Assembly: GCF_900156865.1 (NCBI RefSeq)
Contig: NZ_LT732529.1
Span: 637,056 to 701,055 of the forward strand
Reading direction: 5' to 3'
DNA length: 64,000 bases
Origin: Litchfieldia sinesaloumensis
GTDB lineage: Bacteria > Bacillota > Bacilli > Bacillales > Bacillaceae_L
Shown: positions 8,438-17,422 of the stretch, piece after piece
Layout of the letters: each line of letters opens with the position of its first letter
Numbering within the stretch: the stretch's first letter is position 1
Translations under genes and position numbers: made by a program
The notes under the pieces: generated by a model
The model's input: the letters and a program-made list of their open reading frames with translations, nothing else
Told to the model about the DNA's origin: nothing
Database searches by the model: none

Positions 8438-9433
8438 TTATGCAAATCGGTAATAAATTAATAAAAATGTACTTAGCACAAATATAAAGTTTAGAAATAC
8501 AAATATCATTTGATCCAATCTGGTTCTATGCATTTTAACTGGTGGATGGTAAAAGGATATTCCTTCGATAATAAAGATGATTAAGACAATATGAATCATC
8601 CCATGCCCCACTACTTCAGTGTATCCAAATATGGTTGTTGTCAGGATAAATAGAATGGTTACTACAAAAGCCAATAGACGGTTGAGAATACCAACGACTA
8701 ATAGGTAACCAACGACGAATTCAATGAATGCCGATAGAACAATAAATAGTTCAGGAGCAAAGCCAAAAGTCGGCACGTGATGACGGTGAATAATGTCAAT
8801 CGTCATAAAAGGATAAACCCATTTTTCTACGGCTACCCAGCATAAACTTAAACCTGTTCCGAGATAAAGAAACGGAAACCCCGCCGTCTCCAATTTCGTT
8901 CTTCCCACCAATAAAACACCGATAATAGCGAGATAAAACCCATAGTCTAACATATGAAACCAACCGGAATAACTCCATATATGAATAAACAAACCAAGCA
9001 TTAATATGGAAGCTATTTTTGTTGCAACATGGTGAGGAATTATTAGTAAACCGATAATCGACCACATAAGGACCGTTTGCCAAGTATGGTGGATTGTGAA
9101 CTCAGGTGCAAACATCGATCTATTAAGCACTTGTAAAATAAATGCCGCAGCTGTGCCATATTTTAAGATATAACGAGAGTATTTCCGATATCCATCTAGT
9201 TTCATATCAATTGTAGTGACACCGGGAATCTTCATCAAATGTGGTATAACTTGAGATAATATCGCTAAAAAAAGAGCTATTAGTAGAGATAACAGTATGA
9301 ATTCTATTGAAAGGATTTGCTCAATAGGAACCTTTTCAGGTTCTTTCTCCGTAAACCATTTTACATGTGCGTTTGCTATAATTGGTGAAAAACAAATGAC
9401 TCCAAATAATAAAAAAGAATTGTATTTCTTCAA
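8438..9433 (-). CDS. DoxX-like polytopic membrane protein with exported HVKWF N-terminus
   Basis: TTG 9433 is chosen as the start because GGAGGGGG lies seven to eight bases upstream; an earlier in-frame start at 9460 would include that site. The 331-residue protein starts with a signal sequence whose likely cleavage site, PIIANA|HVKWF, would leave His as residue 1 of the mature protein. About eight membrane segments follow, and the second half (GFPFLYLGTGLSLCWVAVEK onwards) resembles DoxX/TQO-type subunits. HVKWF is a recurring N-terminal motif in DoxX-like proteins as I recall. A redox or metal-related role is possible but not shown. The gene stands alone. Confidence 0.7.
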   Translation of the reverse strand: MKKYNSFLLFGVICFSPIIANAHVKWFTEKEPEKVPIEQILSIEFILLSLLIALFLAILSQVIPHLMKIPGVTTIDMKLDGYRKYSRYILKYGTAAAFILQVLNRSMFAPEFTIHHTWQTVLMWSIIGLLIIPHHVATKIASILMLGLFIHIWSYSGWFHMLDYGFYLAIIGVLLVGRTKLETAGFPFLYLGTGLSLCWVAVEKWVYPFMTIDIIHRHHVPTFGFAPELFIVLSAFIEFVVGYLLVVGILNRLLAFVVTILFILTTTIFGYTEVVGHGMIHIVLIIFIIEGISFYHPPVKMHRTRLDQMIFVFLNFIFVLSTFLLIYYRFA

Positions 9434-9798
9434 TGGATATCCCCCTCCTATTTGTAACAAGGTTCAAAAATAATTAGTCCAAAAAAAAGAAAATGAAAGA
9501 TTCTTCGTACGTATAAGGAAAATGTTATGTTTCCGATATTGAACGATTTTTTATCCTCTCCAGTTTTTTAAAAGTATAATTGTTAATATATCCAACCGCA
9601 TTTTGTACATGCAAAAAGTGGATTATTGTGGAATTGTCACTTACTTAACTGCAAAAGGAAGGGGGAAAGTTTTGTACTGTTTATGTTAATGATCCAAAGC
9701 CTCAAAAAGAGAAACCATCAACAATAATGGTTTCTCCAGATTTCTTATTAAAAATCAATGCTAGCCAATGAGCACAAGAAGGGGGATATACCGCCAAA
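9434..9798. other. Intergenic region between DoxX-like and propeller genes
   Basis: It holds the DoxX-like promoter region, the propeller terminator (9705-9740) and a 32-codon open stretch at 9676-9771 (TVYVNDPKPQKEKPSTIM..., ending INASQ) that reads like a real small protein but has no start codon in frame; the nearest TTG (9672) is one base out of frame. It may be a decayed small gene. Confidence 0.4.
9705..9740 (-). terminator. Terminator of the beta-propeller gene
   Basis: GAGAAACCAT / ATGGTTTCTC (9709-9718 and 9727-9736) is a perfect 10-base stem. On the minus strand it is followed by TTTTTG. Confidence 0.75.
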
Positions 9799-12003
9799 CT
9801 ATCCCAACAAATAATCCTTTAGCTCTTGGTCAATATCCCATCTAAGGATATGTTCTTTTAGTATTTCCAGGTGACGTTTCACTTTTTCTGGCTCACCTTT
9901 TTGTTCAAAATGTCGGGCTTGCTTGATTTGGTTACTTGCTTGTTTATATTGGCTATTTTCGAGTAACTTGTTGCCATGTACCGCCTCAATTTTTGCTTCT
10001 AACGTATCTAATTCAGATGCATTCTGGTTAGTTACCGTAATCTTTAGTAATTTTGTACGATTTTCATAAGGGGCATAATAGATGTTTCCATCTTTCCCAA
10101 GTGTAAAAGTGATGGTGTTAGTAATATATTGAGATTCCAATGATATTGGATCGACTACGAATAATTTGCTACCAGCATTGGCGTACAAGAATCCATCTTC
10201 TGACCATTCTAGATGCACGTTATTCCACGCACCCATTGCAGCATTCGGATCAATATTTACGCTTTTTACGACATCAAGAGTTTCTGGATCCAATGCAAAG
10301 ATGAAACCAGAGGAGGCTCCCCAAATATAGCCATCATGGAGTCCGAACTTCAGTTGACCAATGTGTGTCGGTTTATCTAATCCATCAATTTGGAGTGATA
10401 CTTCTTTCGTCTTTGTTTCCGTTTCAACATCAAAAACAAATAATTTTGCTTCCTCTGCTGTCGGCGTACTTCCTAGACCACCTGTAATGGAAGTTGAACC
10501 ATACACTTTGCCATCTTTATACACAATATCATTCACACTTTGATCTTGAACAATATTTCTAAAGACTTTATGGGATTCACCATCATAGACAGTGAGAGCT
10601 CCACCTAATTTACCGTAAGTCGGGATACTACCTACAAATAGCTTCCCATCACCAGAAGCCATTGAATGGAGTCGCTCTTGCTCGTCACCTATCACAAATA
10701 GTTTGCTTGGTGCTTGATATGGATCTACTTCTGGGTCGATGACCTGCACACTACCTTCAGGGTACACACCAAAATACATTTTTCCATCCATTTCATGCAT
10801 GACATCTGCTTGACCTAAGTTTAGAGTTACAATCTCATTTGTAAGTGGGTTAAACACGGCTCCAACAGCCCCAGTCATACCACTCATATAGATTTTATCC
10901 TCTGAATAGGTAAAAAACTTATTCGTCACATTTGCAGTTGGAGGAACCATCTTTGGATAATTTACAACTGTATTTGTCTCGATATTAAAAAATACAACAT
11001 CACCAGAAAACGTAATCGTGGCAAGACTTTTTCCTGGGAGTCTATCATCTCCTTCAATTTCAACCCAGTCTGCTCCTCGTAGGCCACTTCCATACGTCAT
11101 CGGCGTATCATTCACTTGTAGCGTTTCGAGGTTGACATATTTAAGCTTTCCATCAGCTACAAAATACACATTTCCATCAAGCGAGTCAGTTACATGCAAT
11201 CCTGTAACATTTGTTAAGATTACATCTAACCATTTTTCTTGTTCGATATCATAGATATACATTTTCTTAGAAACAGAGTATCTAGCAAAAATATATCGGT
11301 CATCGACGACATTTAGATCATAAACAAATCCGGATTCATTTAATTCCTCCGCGATATCTATTTTTTCGCCCGTTTCTACATTGAGTTTCATAAGTTTGTC
11401 ATGAGCGGTACCGGCATAAATATATCCATCATGATAATCCATGGAACGAACATATTCTTGACTAATTTCCCCAATCATTTTTCCATAATCATGTAATTGT
11501 CCAGTAGCTTTCTCGTATTTAAATACCTTACCACTTGGATACGTACCAATGAAAGCATTACTCTCTTCATCTACTGCTAGGGCCCACAAGGACGCTTCTG
11601 GAATTTCAGCCAATGCTGTTATTTCTTTGGTTTGGGGTGAGTACCCCCAAATATGCTTGCCAGCTGCTACATAAACGGTACCATCTGGTGCAACCTCATG
11701 ATGCCACGAATCATTTGCTCCATCCATAAATAATGTTCGAAGTGTTTCCTTTGTCTCAAGATCAATAACACTAAACTGAGCTGGAATACCCTTGGAAGTT
11801 GTATACATAACTTCATTTCCGTCCTCAATCCCAACAGCTCCATCGTAAATCGTTGTACCACCCGTTAATGGAAAACCTATTTCCTCAGGTTCTGAATATG
11901 TAGGAAATAATATCTCATTTGCCTTAACCTGATTTAAAGGTGCAATTAGCAATACGAATATAGTTAAAGATAGAAAAATTTTTACGGAATTTACTTTAAA
12001 CAA
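9799..12003 (-). CDS. Secreted WD40/PQQ-like beta-propeller protein
   Basis: TTG 12003 is the likely start, nine bases past GGGAGG; an in-frame TTG at 12012 overlaps that site. Of 734 residues, the first 30 form a signal peptide ending NQVKA|NE. The rest is built of repeated blade-like units with hallmark phrases such as DGTVYVAAG, DGYIYAGTA, DGKMYFGVYPEG, DGKVYGSTS and DGNIYYAPY, enough for one large or two smaller propellers. A helical, charged segment (about residues 665-730) closes the protein. There is no sortase motif or membrane anchor, so it is probably released or wall-associated. A cre-like site lies 48 bases upstream, suggesting control by carbon supply. Function unknown; carbohydrate binding or a lyase-like propeller are possibilities. 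Confidence 0.75.
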   Translation of the reverse strand: MFKVNSVKIFLSLTIFVLLIAPLNQVKANEILFPTYSEPEEIGFPLTGGTTIYDGAVGIEDGNEVMYTTSKGIPAQFSVIDLETKETLRTLFMDGANDSWHHEVAPDGTVYVAAGKHIWGYSPQTKEITALAEIPEASLWALAVDEESNAFIGTYPSGKVFKYEKATGQLHDYGKMIGEISQEYVRSMDYHDGYIYAGTAHDKLMKLNVETGEKIDIAEELNESGFVYDLNVVDDRYIFARYSVSKKMYIYDIEQEKWLDVILTNVTGLHVTDSLDGNVYFVADGKLKYVNLETLQVNDTPMTYGSGLRGADWVEIEGDDRLPGKSLATITFSGDVVFFNIETNTVVNYPKMVPPTANVTNKFFTYSEDKIYMSGMTGAVGAVFNPLTNEIVTLNLGQADVMHEMDGKMYFGVYPEGSVQVIDPEVDPYQAPSKLFVIGDEQERLHSMASGDGKLFVGSIPTYGKLGGALTVYDGESHKVFRNIVQDQSVNDIVYKDGKVYGSTSITGGLGSTPTAEEAKLFVFDVETETKTKEVSLQIDGLDKPTHIGQLKFGLHDGYIWGASSGFIFALDPETLDVVKSVNIDPNAAMGAWNNVHLEWSEDGFLYANAGSKLFVVDPISLESQYITNTITFTLGKDGNIYYAPYENRTKLLKITVTNQNASELDTLEAKIEAVHGNKLLENSQYKQASNQIKQARHFEQKGEPEKVKRHLEILKEHILRWDIDQELKDYLLG

Positions 12004-12050
12004 ATATCCCAACCTCCCATTTTTTTAATCTGTAGTAACCATAATTAAGT

Positions 12051-12064
12051 TGTACGCGCTTTCA
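12051..12064. promoter_or_regulatory. cre-like (CcpA) site upstream of the propeller gene
   Basis: TGTACGCGCTTTCA matches the consensus TGWNANCGNTNNCA at all but one defined position, in either orientation. It lies about 50 bases before the start, where it could overlap or follow the promoter and repress it. Confidence 0.5.
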
Positions 12065-12373
12065 AAAAATTAAATCACCTCCACAATTAAAGATGTAGTA
12101 GTATCTCTATTTAGTAGAATACTTTGAATTTATACTACTATCGCTTATTGTAATCAGTAAAACTGGATGATTTATGACGAAAATGAGACTCTAAAGTCGA
12201 TAAAATGTCTAAAAACCACATCTAGGACAATCGATTTATCGAGAAGTGTGTCTAAATACCTACCTAAAATTAAATATAGGAACAAGGAAGGGGTTGAAGA
12301 ATTTTGAAAATTATTACGAAAAGGTGGGGTGACTTAGTGAAGAAAGAACTCAAATTTAATTAAACATCAAAAA

Positions 12374-12422
12374 GTGCCTAAAATACTGCGAGTGTATTAT
12401 TACTGCTAGATATTTTAGGCGT
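12374..12422 (-). terminator. Terminator of the DUF6518-like gene
   Basis: GCCTAAAATA / TATTTTAGGC (12376-12385 and 12411-12420) form a perfect stem; on the minus strand ACTTTTTG follows. Confidence 0.6.
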
Positions 12423-12473
12423 TTATATCCATATCTTTTTGAGGTTCTTGCTTTTAATTGTTAAGATTGAAGC

Positions 12474-13112
12474 CTATAACATTCCCCAGAAAAGATTAAT
12501 CTGTGCAGTAAGGAAATAAAGTACCATTCCTAATGAAACTACCCTGAGTATTTGTTTCGGGGATTGATATAAAACAAATATGGTGGCAACCCATAGCAGG
12601 AACTCCAACCCGTTGATTAAATCAAAATACCAAAAACCAAAAACAAACGTTTGTCTTGAAAGAAACATCAAAATGGTTGATGAGAGAAAAATAGCAAGTA
12701 AGCCTTTTCCTTTGGCATACCAACATACAAAGGCCAATAAAGGTGAGAACACAGCAATGGTAAACCAAATTATCATATAAGATTTTGGATAAAAACCTGC
12801 GACAATCACTGTATATAAATAATAGCTCCCTACCATTCCTACAAAAAACAAAAAAACATTCAACGCAGACCTACCTGGTGATTTACTATAAACAGATAGG
12901 AGTAGTGCTAGGAATATCCAGATTCCCATCCGAGAAAAGAAATTCCTTAAATCCAATACTTCAAGGAAGTAGGGTAATAGATTACTGGGAGTTTCATCAA
13001 GAACTTTGGATATGACCCCTAAAAGAACCCCAGCAATAAAAATGAAAGTTGAATTGAGCAATTTTTTGGATCGTGTTATAGGGCTTCGAATTTCGTTCAG
13101 AAAGGCTCTCAT
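12474..13112 (-). CDS. DUF6518-like membrane protein
   Basis: ATG 13112 follows TGAGGTGAAAC. The 212-residue protein begins with a short cytoplasmic part, MRAFLNEIRSPITRSKKLL, then about six transmembrane segments with the recognisable phrases TPSNLLPYFLEVLDLRNF and FICWYAKGKG-like (here FVCWYAKGKG). I recall this pattern from the DUF6518 family in Bacillus and clostridia, whose function is unknown. It stands alone on the minus strand. Confidence 0.65.
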   Translation of the reverse strand: MRAFLNEIRSPITRSKKLLNSTFIFIAGVLLGVISKVLDETPSNLLPYFLEVLDLRNFFSRMGIWIFLALLLSVYSKSPGRSALNVFLFFVGMVGSYYLYTVIVAGFYPKSYMIIWFTIAVFSPLLAFVCWYAKGKGLLAIFLSSTILMFLSRQTFVFGFWYFDLINGLEFLLWVATIFVLYQSPKQILRVVSLGMVLYFLTAQINLFWGML

Positions 13113-13351
13113 GTTTCACCTCATAGTACAATATTCTGTTATAGAGTATGGATTCTTCGAATATACCTCTATCGTTCGTGCAACAAATTCAACAAAAGGT
13201 AGCTAAACTCCTTCTTTCTTTAACAATAGTCATCTTTGAAAACAAACTGTTCAAAGATTGTCTATGGTAACCCATTATACATATAATGAAAGTAAAGACA
13301 TAACTACAGGAAAATGTAGATCATTAAAAGAGAAGTGAGGAGATGATTTTT

Positions 13352-13558
13352 TTGGTAGATTTGTTGGAACATATCTTTCAGCTATCAGCGGCATTTTTAA
13401 TCCTGTGTTCTTTCTATTATTACCGGCATTTTAAAAGGGTTAGAAGAGAAAGAAAACTAACGATTATGGAGTTTTTAATTTACATCTCAACTCAAGTTGC
13501 ATTATTTCTTTGTGCAGGTAGTTATTTATTGTTATTTTTAGATCGAAATTTTGGATAA
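13352..13558 (+). CDS. Small hypothetical membrane protein (68 aa)
   Basis: TTG 13352 is preferred because GTGAGGAG lies about nine bases upstream; ATG 13343 directly abuts that site. The product has two hydrophobic segments separated by a basic loop, YYRHFKRVRRERK. No family was recognised. A second membrane protein gene follows 27 bases downstream, so the two probably form one transcript. Confidence 0.6.
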   Translation: MVDLLEHIFQLSAAFLILCSFYYYRHFKRVRRERKLTIMEFLIYISTQVALFLCAGSYLLLFLDRNFG

Positions 13559-13585
13559 AATAACTAACAAACATAGGGGGGTACT

Positions 13586-13927
13586 ATGAAGGAATTTATG
13601 GAGTCATTCCTATTTTACATGATGTTTATAAGTCCAGCTTTAGTGGGTATACCGTTACAGGTGGTAGCGACTAGAAAGAAACCGGTAATAGGTGGATTTC
13701 TTGCGATAAATTGTATTGCGACCTCGGTAGTGCAGTTTATTTTCGTAGTTTTGTATGTGTTTTACGTAGCTTACGCTTTTCCAGGTCAAGCAGAAGCAGT
13801 TGGCTGGATAATGGTTGCGTATATACTACTATCATTAGTACTAATCAGCATTAATACAGCCATAGTATTCATTACGCATTTCATAACAAAGTGGGTAATG
13901 AATAAGAAGATAAAAAGAGTAGAATAG
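13586..13927 (+). CDS. Hypothetical membrane protein (113 aa)
   Basis: ATG 13586 follows AGGGGGGTACT. Three transmembrane segments are visible (about residues 8-28, 36-65 and 72-101), and the C-terminus is basic, MNKKIKRVE. No family was recognised. It forms a likely operon with the gene upstream and is closed by a terminator at 13949-13987. Confidence 0.65.
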   Translation: MKEFMESFLFYMMFISPALVGIPLQVVATRKKPVIGGFLAINCIATSVVQFIFVVLYVFYVAYAFPGQAEAVGWIMVAYILLSLVLISINTAIVFITHFITKWVMNKKIKRVE

Positions 13928-13948
13928 TTTGAAATATATACAAGACAG

Positions 13949-13987
13949 AACACGCCCCTTAGTAATCTATCAAGGGGTGTTATTTTA
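13949..13987 (+). terminator. Rho-independent terminator
   Basis: ACACGCCCCTT and AAGGGGTGT pair with one bulged base and are followed by TATTTTAT. Confidence 0.75.
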
Positions 13988-14073
13988 TGGAAATGGTGGA
14001 TTGTCAGTTACATGAAACTTTTTATGAAGTTCTTCGTATATAAAGTATAGTACGTTTTGAAAGGAGTCACTAT

Positions 14074-15753
14074 ATGCAATCAATTCTATTATTTTCAGTT
14101 ATTATAGGGGTGGCATCTGCACTCATCCTTTTTCCATTTACACGAAAAGCTAAAAAGAAGGAAAAGGAAACTAAGCCTCATACCGGATACCTATTAACAG
14201 GTGCGGTTGTTTTTACTCTTCTAGCATTTATCTTCTTCTATGTTACGAATCTTGATCGTAACTTTTCTTCGGCTTGGTTGGTAGCCCTTATTGTTACTGC
14301 TGCCGGCGCGTTTTTTGCAAATGGCGCAGAACGAAAGATAAAAGCCATCCTGTTTGTAGGAAGTTTAGTCTTCACGATCTATTTAGGAACAGCATTCGTT
14401 TTTAATGCTGATGAAAAATTTGAAGTGGCAAGTATGGCGCAGGAAACGGAGATTGAGGTGTTTGACGAGACAAAAACGCCTGCAAGCGTTCCTCCACAAT
14501 TCGCGCGGAATAAAATGAAAAAGGCCTTTGGCCAAGTACCTGATACGAGTTATTATGAGCTAGGAAACTTGCAAATTCAAAAGGTAAATAATGAATATGT
14601 TTATATTGCACCTATCGAATTTTCTGGTTTCTTCAAATGGTGGAATGGGGACACTACGCCAGGGTACTTTACAATCAGTGCCACAGATTCTACAGATAAT
14701 CCGAAGTTTGTAAAATCAGAAATGACGTATACACCATCCTCCTATTTTCATAAAGATTTAACACGCCATATCCGTATGAAATACCCGAATACGATTTTTT
14801 ACGGGGAGCCTCAATTGGAAATTGATGAGGAAGGAAAACCGTTTTATATTCGCTCATATGGGGAATTTATTTCAGCACGAAATGGATTTGACGTTAAGGG
14901 AATGGTACTTGTTGACCCTGCTTCAGGGAAAACAGAGATGTACAAATTAGCGGATGTACCAGCATTTATTGATGGTGCCGTATCACCAGAAGTAGTTAGC
15001 TTACAAAATAGCTATTATGGGAATTATGTACATGGTTTCTGGAACAGCTTATTCGGAAAATCCGATGTGAAACTACCATCGGATGAAGGAACAGAAGCAA
15101 ATGTAAGCCCAATTTTTGATGAAAACGGAGATATGCATTATTTCACTGACTTTACCAGTCCGAAAGAAGGCGTAGACTCCATGCTTGGGTATTCACTGAC
15201 GAATTCAAGAACGGGTGAAGCCGTTTATTATACGGGTAACTTAGAGGAATCGTATATGGATTCCCAAGGTGCTCTCCAGATTATTGAAAAGAAATTTATT
15301 GAGAAGAAATGGGATGGCGAGATGCCAATTCTCTATAACTTCTACGGGGAAGCAAGTTGGTTAACCCCAGTTCTGGATGCGAACGGATTTTTGCAAAACT
15401 ACTTCATCGTCTCAGCTGCCAATCCGGAGATTTCCGTTTTTGGTAATACTCCAAATGAAGCGTTGAAGCTATATAAAACTGCTCTACAACGTGGCGGTGG
15501 AACGGTTGATGGAACATCTGAGGCAGAAGAAAAAAAAGTAAGCGGAAAAGTTGTGCGTGTTTATAAAGAAAAAACAGAAAACGCAACAATTGTTTACTTT
15601 TTACTAGATAACAATCAAAGTTACATGATTTCTTCGGAAAACAGTCCAAAAGCGATTTATTTACAAGAGGAAGATGAAGTAAGTGTAACATATCTCGATA
15701 CAGGGGAAGAGTTTTTACCAGCAAAAGCCCTTGAAATCGAAGGATTAAAATAA
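14074..15753 (+). CDS. Large uncharacterised membrane protein (559 aa)
   Basis: ATG 14074 follows GAAAGGAGTCACT. The first 115 residues hold four transmembrane segments (about 4-20, 38-60, 66-84 and 90-108); the remaining 440 residues are a soluble domain. The soluble part shows paired regions rich in aromatic residues, for example FSGFFKWWNGDTTPGYF and the later GEAVYYTGNLEESY, and a C-terminal small beta domain, VSGKVVRVYKEKTENATIVY. I did not recognise a named family or any catalytic motif. It is a single gene with its own terminator. Confidence 0.7.
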   Translation: MQSILLFSVIIGVASALILFPFTRKAKKKEKETKPHTGYLLTGAVVFTLLAFIFFYVTNLDRNFSSAWLVALIVTAAGAFFANGAERKIKAILFVGSLVFTIYLGTAFVFNADEKFEVASMAQETEIEVFDETKTPASVPPQFARNKMKKAFGQVPDTSYYELGNLQIQKVNNEYVYIAPIEFSGFFKWWNGDTTPGYFTISATDSTDNPKFVKSEMTYTPSSYFHKDLTRHIRMKYPNTIFYGEPQLEIDEEGKPFYIRSYGEFISARNGFDVKGMVLVDPASGKTEMYKLADVPAFIDGAVSPEVVSLQNSYYGNYVHGFWNSLFGKSDVKLPSDEGTEANVSPIFDENGDMHYFTDFTSPKEGVDSMLGYSLTNSRTGEAVYYTGNLEESYMDSQGALQIIEKKFIEKKWDGEMPILYNFYGEASWLTPVLDANGFLQNYFIVSAANPEISVFGNTPNEALKLYKTALQRGGGTVDGTSEAEEKKVSGKVVRVYKEKTENATIVYFLLDNNQSYMISSENSPKAIYLQEEDEVSVTYLDTGEEFLPAKALEIEGLK

Positions 15754-15764
15754 TTGTTTATGAA

Positions 15765-15800
15765 GAAAGTGTCGGTTGCGCATGTAACCGGCACTTTCTA
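15765..15800 (+). terminator. Rho-independent terminator
   Basis: GAAAGTGTCGGTT and AACCGGCACTTTC form a 13-base stem with one T-G pair, followed by TATTAG. Confidence 0.75.
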
Positions 15801-15858
15801 TTAGTAAGGAGTGAACAGGGATATACTCTATTTTACATTTTGGCCATCCTCTATATTT

Positions 15859-16980
15859 CTAATGTAATGCTTTTTTCAATGTTTCTAGATTTTTCCTCAT
15901 GATACTGAAATAATCAGCACCACTCTTAGCGTCATCTTCTGTTCTAGATTCAAGGTTATGAAGAGTTAAGGCCTCTGCGTTTATTTCTTTTTTTACCATT
16001 TCGGCAATTTTGGATGTTACGTTTTGATCAAATATGACAAACTTGATATCATACTGTTTGGCTGTGTTGATAATCGTTGTTAACTGCTTTTGTGTGGGTT
16101 CATTCGTTGGTGATAAGCCGTGAACACTAATTTGCTTAATACCATACCTTGATTCCCAATATGAATAGGCAGCATGCGAAACCAGTATTTCTTTCTTTGA
16201 AGATTGATCGATAACACTCTTAAATTCTTCATCTAAATCTTGTAAACTCACCACTAATTCATCATAGTTCCTTTTAAACTCTTCCTTAGCTTCTGGTTTT
16301 AGTTCTTCAAGGGTATGCAGAACTTCTTCGGCTAATTCTATAGCTAATTGAGGATCTAACCACACATGCGGGTCAATGTCGTCGTGATTGTGGTGATGGT
16401 CATGGTCATATTCATCTTCGTCTTCGTGATTCTCATTATGTTCAGGTTCGGCATCATGCTCATGGTGCTCGTGCTCAGCGTCATGTTGGTGTTCATCATG
16501 ACTGTGGCTTTCCTCAAAATTCGAATCAATATGATGGTTATGCTCTGTGTCATGTGTATCCTCACCATGGTGATGTTCCTCTTGTACTTTAGCAATCTCC
16601 ATACCTTCAGTGGTTTTCACAAGCTGAACCTTTTCATCTTGCAAAATCTTGATTGCAGCATCGATGAAACCTTCCACACCTGCACCAATATAAAGAAGGG
16701 CATCTGCTTCCGCAATCTCTACCATTGTTTTTGTAGTAGGCTCAAAAGTATGAGCATCAGTCCCAACAGGGAACACGCTTAGTACCTCAACATGTTCACC
16801 ACCAATTTTTTCTGTGAAGTCCTGTAAAGGAAATACAGTAGTGAAGATTTTAAGACGTTCGGAGGGGGGAGTGGCGGTATCCTTGACCTCATTAATGTTT
16901 GTTTTTTTCTCTGCAGCACACCCAGCTAAGAACGTGCTAATGACTAAAAGTAGTAATGGAACTATGTATTTTATTTTCAT
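15859..16980 (-). CDS. znuA: Zinc ABC transporter substrate-binding lipoprotein, ZnuA/AdcA type
   Basis: ATG 16980 follows GAGAGGAGAAAGT; a longer frame to 17124 has no site and would run through the operators. The 373-residue protein has a lipoprotein signal with lipobox FLAGC. The cluster-9 substrate-binding pattern is clear: FPLQDFTEKIGGE, the zinc His in GTDAHTFEPT, GAGVEGF, PHVWLDPQLA, VSHAAYSYWESRYG and VIFDQNVTS. Between the first two ligands sits a very long acidic histidine loop (about residues 134-205, 22 His), thought in ZnuA proteins to collect or sense zinc. Zur-like boxes lie directly upstream (16994-17014 and 17036-17052). No permease or ATPase gene is adjacent, so it must share components encoded elsewhere. 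Confidence 0.92.
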   Translation of the reverse strand: MKIKYIVPLLLLVISTFLAGCAAEKKTNINEVKDTATPPSERLKIFTTVFPLQDFTEKIGGEHVEVLSVFPVGTDAHTFEPTTKTMVEIAEADALLYIGAGVEGFIDAAIKILQDEKVQLVKTTEGMEIAKVQEEHHHGEDTHDTEHNHHIDSNFEESHSHDEHQHDAEHEHHEHDAEPEHNENHEDEDEYDHDHHHNHDDIDPHVWLDPQLAIELAEEVLHTLEELKPEAKEEFKRNYDELVVSLQDLDEEFKSVIDQSSKKEILVSHAAYSYWESRYGIKQISVHGLSPTNEPTQKQLTTIINTAKQYDIKFVIFDQNVTSKIAEMVKKEINAEALTLHNLESRTEDDAKSGADYFSIMRKNLETLKKALH

Positions 16981-16993
16981 ACTTTCTCCTCTC

Positions 16994-17014
16994 AAATCAT
17001 AATTATTTCGATTT
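16994..17014. promoter_or_regulatory. Zur-like box 1 of the znuA gene
   Basis: AAATCATAATTATTTCGATTT differs at only two positions from the Bacillus Zur consensus core TCGTAATNATTACGA with its AT flanks. It lies just upstream of the ribosome binding site of znuA. Confidence 0.6.
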
Positions 17015-17035
17015 AGGTGCCGCAAAAGTATATAT

Positions 17036-17052
17036 ATCGTAATCATTACGAT
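17036..17052. promoter_or_regulatory. Zur box 2 of the znuA gene
   Basis: ATCGTAATCATTACGAT is a perfect 8+1+8 palindrome matching the Zur core TCGTAATNATTACGA exactly. With the box at 16994-17014 it forms a tandem operator 42 bases apart (start to start), near four helical turns. A third, weaker match (TCGTAATCGTTTCGT) lies at 17189-17203. Confidence 0.8.
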
Positions 17053-17422
17053 TATATGACTAAAAAAATCAATGGTGATGATATACAAGGTGTACATGGC
17101 TTGCTGTTTTCCACTAATCTCCATTTGTGATGTGATCTAAGGTGTTTAGGTCACTTATAGTGTTTTTTTCTTAATCCCACAAGATTAAATCGTAATCGTT
17201 TCGTTTTACTTAAACCATATTACGTTATAAATTTAAAAAATTCAAGAAAAAATTTCAGATAAAAAGAGAAGTAGTTGATTTTTATACATGGCTATCACAG
17301 TAAAACTAAATTTAAGATGGGTTGAAAAATGAAATGTCAGTCACAGCGACATTTAATAAATCATATTCCCACTATAAATGGGAACGTTAAGTGAATAGTA
17401 AAAAGAAACACTGGAGGTTACT
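17053..17422. other. Divergent promoter region of znuA and yetF-like genes
   Basis: Apart from the weak third Zur-like match (about 17187-17207), the region holds a hairpin AAATGTC...GACATTT (17333-17356) and a CCCACT...TGGGA stem before the yetF-like gene. No reading frame is supported here. Confidence 0.4.

Larger units (their letters stand above)
12004..12473. other. Intergenic region upstream of the propeller gene
   Basis: This 470-base region carries a cre-like site (12051-12064), a terminator for the next minus-strand gene (12374-12422) and, at 12303-12362, a 19-codon plus-strand frame beginning with TTG (LKIITKRWGDLVKKELKFN) after GGAAGGGG. That peptide resembles the first residues of MazE/AbrB-type antitoxins and may be a remnant. 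Nothing else was recognised. Confidence 0.4.

Noticed and set aside
9676-9771. Small protein TVYVNDPKPQKEKPSTIM...
   Set aside because: It reads like protein but has no start codon in frame (the nearest TTG is one base off) and contains the propeller terminator, so it is kept only as a possible remnant.
12303-12362. MazE-like antitoxin gene
   Set aside because: Only 19 codons, LKIITKRWGDLVKKELKFN, resemble the first residues of MazE; no toxin gene follows. At best a remnant.
16366-16782. Long plus-strand frame rich in Val, Met and Ile opposite znuA
   Set aside because: It is the antisense image of the histidine/aspartate-rich loop of znuA (His and Asp codons read as Val/Met/Ile), with no ribosome binding site.
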